A stretch of DNA of 34,007 nt, taken from NCBI GenBank assembly GCA_024222685.1, contig JAAEOZ010000274.1, forward strand, positions 1-34,007, written 5' to 3'. Positions 32,761-34,007 of the stretch are shown here, piece after piece. The stretch comes from Gammaproteobacteria bacterium. GTDB lineage: Bacteria > Pseudomonadota > Gammaproteobacteria > GCA-001735895. Every line of letters starts with the position of its first letter. Position 1 is the stretch's first letter. The notes beneath the pieces were generated by a model that saw only the letters and a list, made by a program, of their open reading frames with translations, searched no databases and was not told the DNA's origin. The translations under genes were made by a program, and so were the position numbers.

Positions 32761-32940
32761 CTAGACTAACAATATTAAAAGTACAATAAATAGAGCTACA
32801 AGGGCCATAGGTACGATATAGCCCATCCAGTCATTCATACTGCCTTTTGGGGAATGTTTAATAGCTTCACGCGCGCGTGGGAACAGCATCGCCACCATGG
32901 CGAGTAAAAATAGTGCGCTACCAATCTGCAGCCAGTTCAT
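32761..32940 (-). CDS. Small two-helix membrane protein, unknown function
   Basis: A 59-residue frame runs from ATG 32940 to TAG at 32761. The protein has two hydrophobic helices (about 5-20 and 42-59) joined by a basic and polar linker with 'PRAREAIKHSPKG' and 'NDWMG'. The positively charged linker suggests both ends lie in the periplasm, by the positive-inside rule. It sits between the yccA terminator and the convergent end of ispD, only ten bases from the ispD stop. Upstream GGAA is a weak ribosome site. I do not recognise a named family, but the ordered helix-linker-helix pattern argues that it is real. Confidence 0.65.
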   Translation of the reverse strand: MNWLQIGSALFLLAMVAMLFPRAREAIKHSPKGSMNDWMGYIVPMALVALFIVLLILLV

Positions 32941-32952
32941 AATTTAGGGTTC

Positions 32953-32985
32953 CAAAACAAATAAGCCCCGAAATACGGGGCTTAT
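32953..32985 (-). terminator. Rho-independent terminator after yccA
   Basis: A perfect 10-bp inverted repeat, ATAAGCCCCG (32961-32970) / CGGGGCTTAT (32976-32985) with a five-base loop, is followed on the minus strand by TTGTTTT. It lies 22 bases after the yccA stop and separates it from the small membrane protein gene. Confidence 0.8.
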
Positions 32986-33007
32986 AGTTAAACTTTACTA
33001 CCAAATA

Positions 33008-33667
33008 TTAATCGTCGCCAAATGCACCTAGCAAATGCAACAATGCCTGGAACAGGTTCAAAATAGACAGGAACAGACTTGCAGTCGCCATAATATAATT
33101 GGTTTCACCGCCATGAATCATGGAAGATGTCTGATATAGAATCAAACCACTCATAATCATAACTACCGCGGCGTTAATAGCCAGAAACAGGGCTGGAATT
33201 TGCAGAAATATATTGAGAATGGCTGATCCCAGAACAACCAGCAATCCAACCATCAGAAAGCCGCCCATAAAGCTAAAGTCTTTTCGAGTTGTAAGGGCAT
33301 AACCAGACAGCGCCAGGAATATAGCCCCAGTACCACCCAATGCAGTCATTACAATGCTGGGATTAACAGAAAGGTAATAGCTGAGAATCGGGCCAAGTCC
33401 GAGACCTAACAGTCCAGTGATACCGAATAGTACCGGAATACCTGCAGCAGAATTAGCGGTGCGTGGTAAAACAAACCAGAGCATGACGATGGCGGCAATA
33501 TCAACCATAAGAGCGACGCCATGTGACACGCCCGTCGCCACCCCAATAAAGGCAGTAACGCCACTAAACAACAGCGTCATCGACAATAATATATAGGTAT
33601 TCTTAATAAGTTTATTGGTTTGTAGAATCGCATCAGGTGAGCGCACTACAGTAGTATTTAGTTGCAT
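33008..33667 (-). CDS. yccA: Bax inhibitor-1 family membrane protein YccA
   Basis: The 219-residue protein, the same length as E. coli YccA, is a BI-1/LFG family inner-membrane protein with about seven hydrophobic helices. E. coli YccA is a substrate and modulator of the FtsH protease. The start ATG has GGAG eight bases upstream. The N-terminal tail 'RSPDAILQTNKLIKNTY', central 'GYALTTRKDFSFMGGFL', 'SSMIHGGETNYIMATASLFLSILNLF' and the acidic C-terminal 'GAFGDD' fit the family. A good promoter precedes it and a terminator follows. FtsH also works with LapB, encoded elsewhere in this window. Confidence 0.93.
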   Translation of the reverse strand: MQLNTTVVRSPDAILQTNKLIKNTYILLSMTLLFSGVTAFIGVATGVSHGVALMVDIAAIVMLWFVLPRTANSAAGIPVLFGITGLLGLGLGPILSYYLSVNPSIVMTALGGTGAIFLALSGYALTTRKDFSFMGGFLMVGLLVVLGSAILNIFLQIPALFLAINAAVVMIMSGLILYQTSSMIHGGETNYIMATASLFLSILNLFQALLHLLGAFGDD

Positions 33668-33709
33668 TTCTTAATCTCCGTTGATTAAAACTCTTCTGTA
33701 CCTCTGCTC

Positions 33710-33738
33710 ATTCTATGTGTCTAAACCTTTCATATCAA
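33710..33738 (-). promoter_or_regulatory. Sigma-70 promoter of yccA
   Basis: On the minus strand TTGATA (33738-33733) and TAGAAT (33715-33710) are separated by exactly 17 bases, about 43 bases before the yccA ATG. Both elements match consensus in five of six positions. Confidence 0.65.
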
Positions 33739-33769
33739 GGGAATAATAACCATATTTATCAAAGGTTTA
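33722..33769. repeat. Spaced 9-bp inverted repeat over the yccA promoter
   Basis: TAAACCTTT (33722-33730) and AAAGGTTTA (33761-33769) are perfect inverse complements 30 bases apart. The first arm lies between the -35 and -10 of the yccA promoter, so the pair may be operator half-sites; this is inferred. Confidence 0.5.
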
Positions 33770-33865
33770 ATAGTAACCAGAATTAGCACAATTTAATTTG
33801 CATTTTCAAGCATATATGGGCAGTCGATGTAGAATTCAAGACCAGAAAAAATATCAAATTAGCGG

Positions 33866-33893
33866 ATGACTCGGCCTGTTAAATGTTTATAAT
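33866..33893 (+). promoter_or_regulatory. Promoter of tRNA-Ser with GC-rich discriminator
   Basis: ATGACT (33866-33871) and a perfect TATAAT (33888-33893) have a 16-base spacer. The following ACGCCGC is a GC-rich discriminator, the usual mark of stable-RNA promoters under stringent control. It lies 59 bases before the tRNA. Confidence 0.75.
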
Positions 33894-33952
33894 ACGCCGC
33901 TATCTGACTTCGCGACCAACACCCGGTACAGGAGACAGAAAGATAAATTTCT

Positions 33953-34007
33953 GGAGAGCTGGCTGAGTGGTCGAAAGCGGCGGTCTTGAAAACCGTTGAG
34001 GAGAAAT
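33953..34007 (+). tRNA. tRNA-Ser(UGA), 3' part beyond the window
   Basis: The 55 bases begin with acceptor 5' strand GGAGAGC and D-arm GGCTGAGTGGTCGAAAGC. The anticodon stem GCGGT/ACCGT (33980-33984, 33992-33996) encloses loop CTTGAAA with anticodon TGA at 33987-33989. The window ends within the long variable arm region, which fits a class II serine tRNA. Confidence 0.93.

Overview
The window is a gene-dense stretch of ordinary chromosome from a gammaproteobacterium outside the Enterobacterales. The evidence is gene order (lpxB/rnhB/dnaE, gyrA-pheA-tyrA-aroA-cmk-rpsA-ihfB, pyrG-kdsA-eno-ftsB-ispD, mtaD-ubiG-mupP), which resembles Pseudomonas-like genomes, together with cmoA/cmoB, lapB, ftsB and a bifunctional PheA. 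I see 31 protein genes (one cut by the left edge) and one tRNA cut by the right edge. No insertion sequence, prophage, CRISPR array or plasmid gene was recognised.

Left part (1-7.7 kb): a minus-strand, translationally coupled operon gnnA-gnnB-lpxB ends in a SABATH-type carboxyl methyltransferase gene. GnnA and GnnB convert UDP-GlcNAc to a 3-amino sugar in bacteria whose lipid A carries amide-linked acyl chains at position 3, so this strain probably makes diamino-sugar lipid A. A very short divergent gap separates the operon from rnhB-dnaE (RNase HII, DNA polymerase III alpha) on the plus strand.

Middle (7.7-22.4 kb): a predicted lipoprotein of unknown function with a strong terminator; a minus-strand operon mtaD-ubiG-mupP with ATGA overlaps; then a plus-strand run gyrA, pheA, tyrA, aroA, cmk, rpsA, ihfB, lapB, pyrF covering DNA supercoiling, aromatic amino acids, CMP phosphorylation, translation, nucleoid structure, LPS control and pyrimidine synthesis. 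rpsA has a hairpin in its leader and a terminator-like hairpin after it.

Right part (22.4-34 kb): accA, tilS, cmoA-cmoB, a convergent diguanylate cyclase with two receiver domains, then pyrG-kdsA, eno, ftsB-ispD. They are followed on the minus strand by a 59-residue two-helix membrane protein and yccA, and on the plus strand by the start of tRNA-Ser(UGA) behind a stringent-type promoter.

The main architectural observation is that two gene clusters that are separate in Pseudomonas are nested here: the gyrA/rpsA cluster sits between dnaE and accA. The most distinctive biology is the lipid A 3-amino-sugar pair coupled to lpxB and a plant-like carboxyl methyltransferase. I did not find a clearly new multi-gene defence or mobile system; most of the window is conserved housekeeping.
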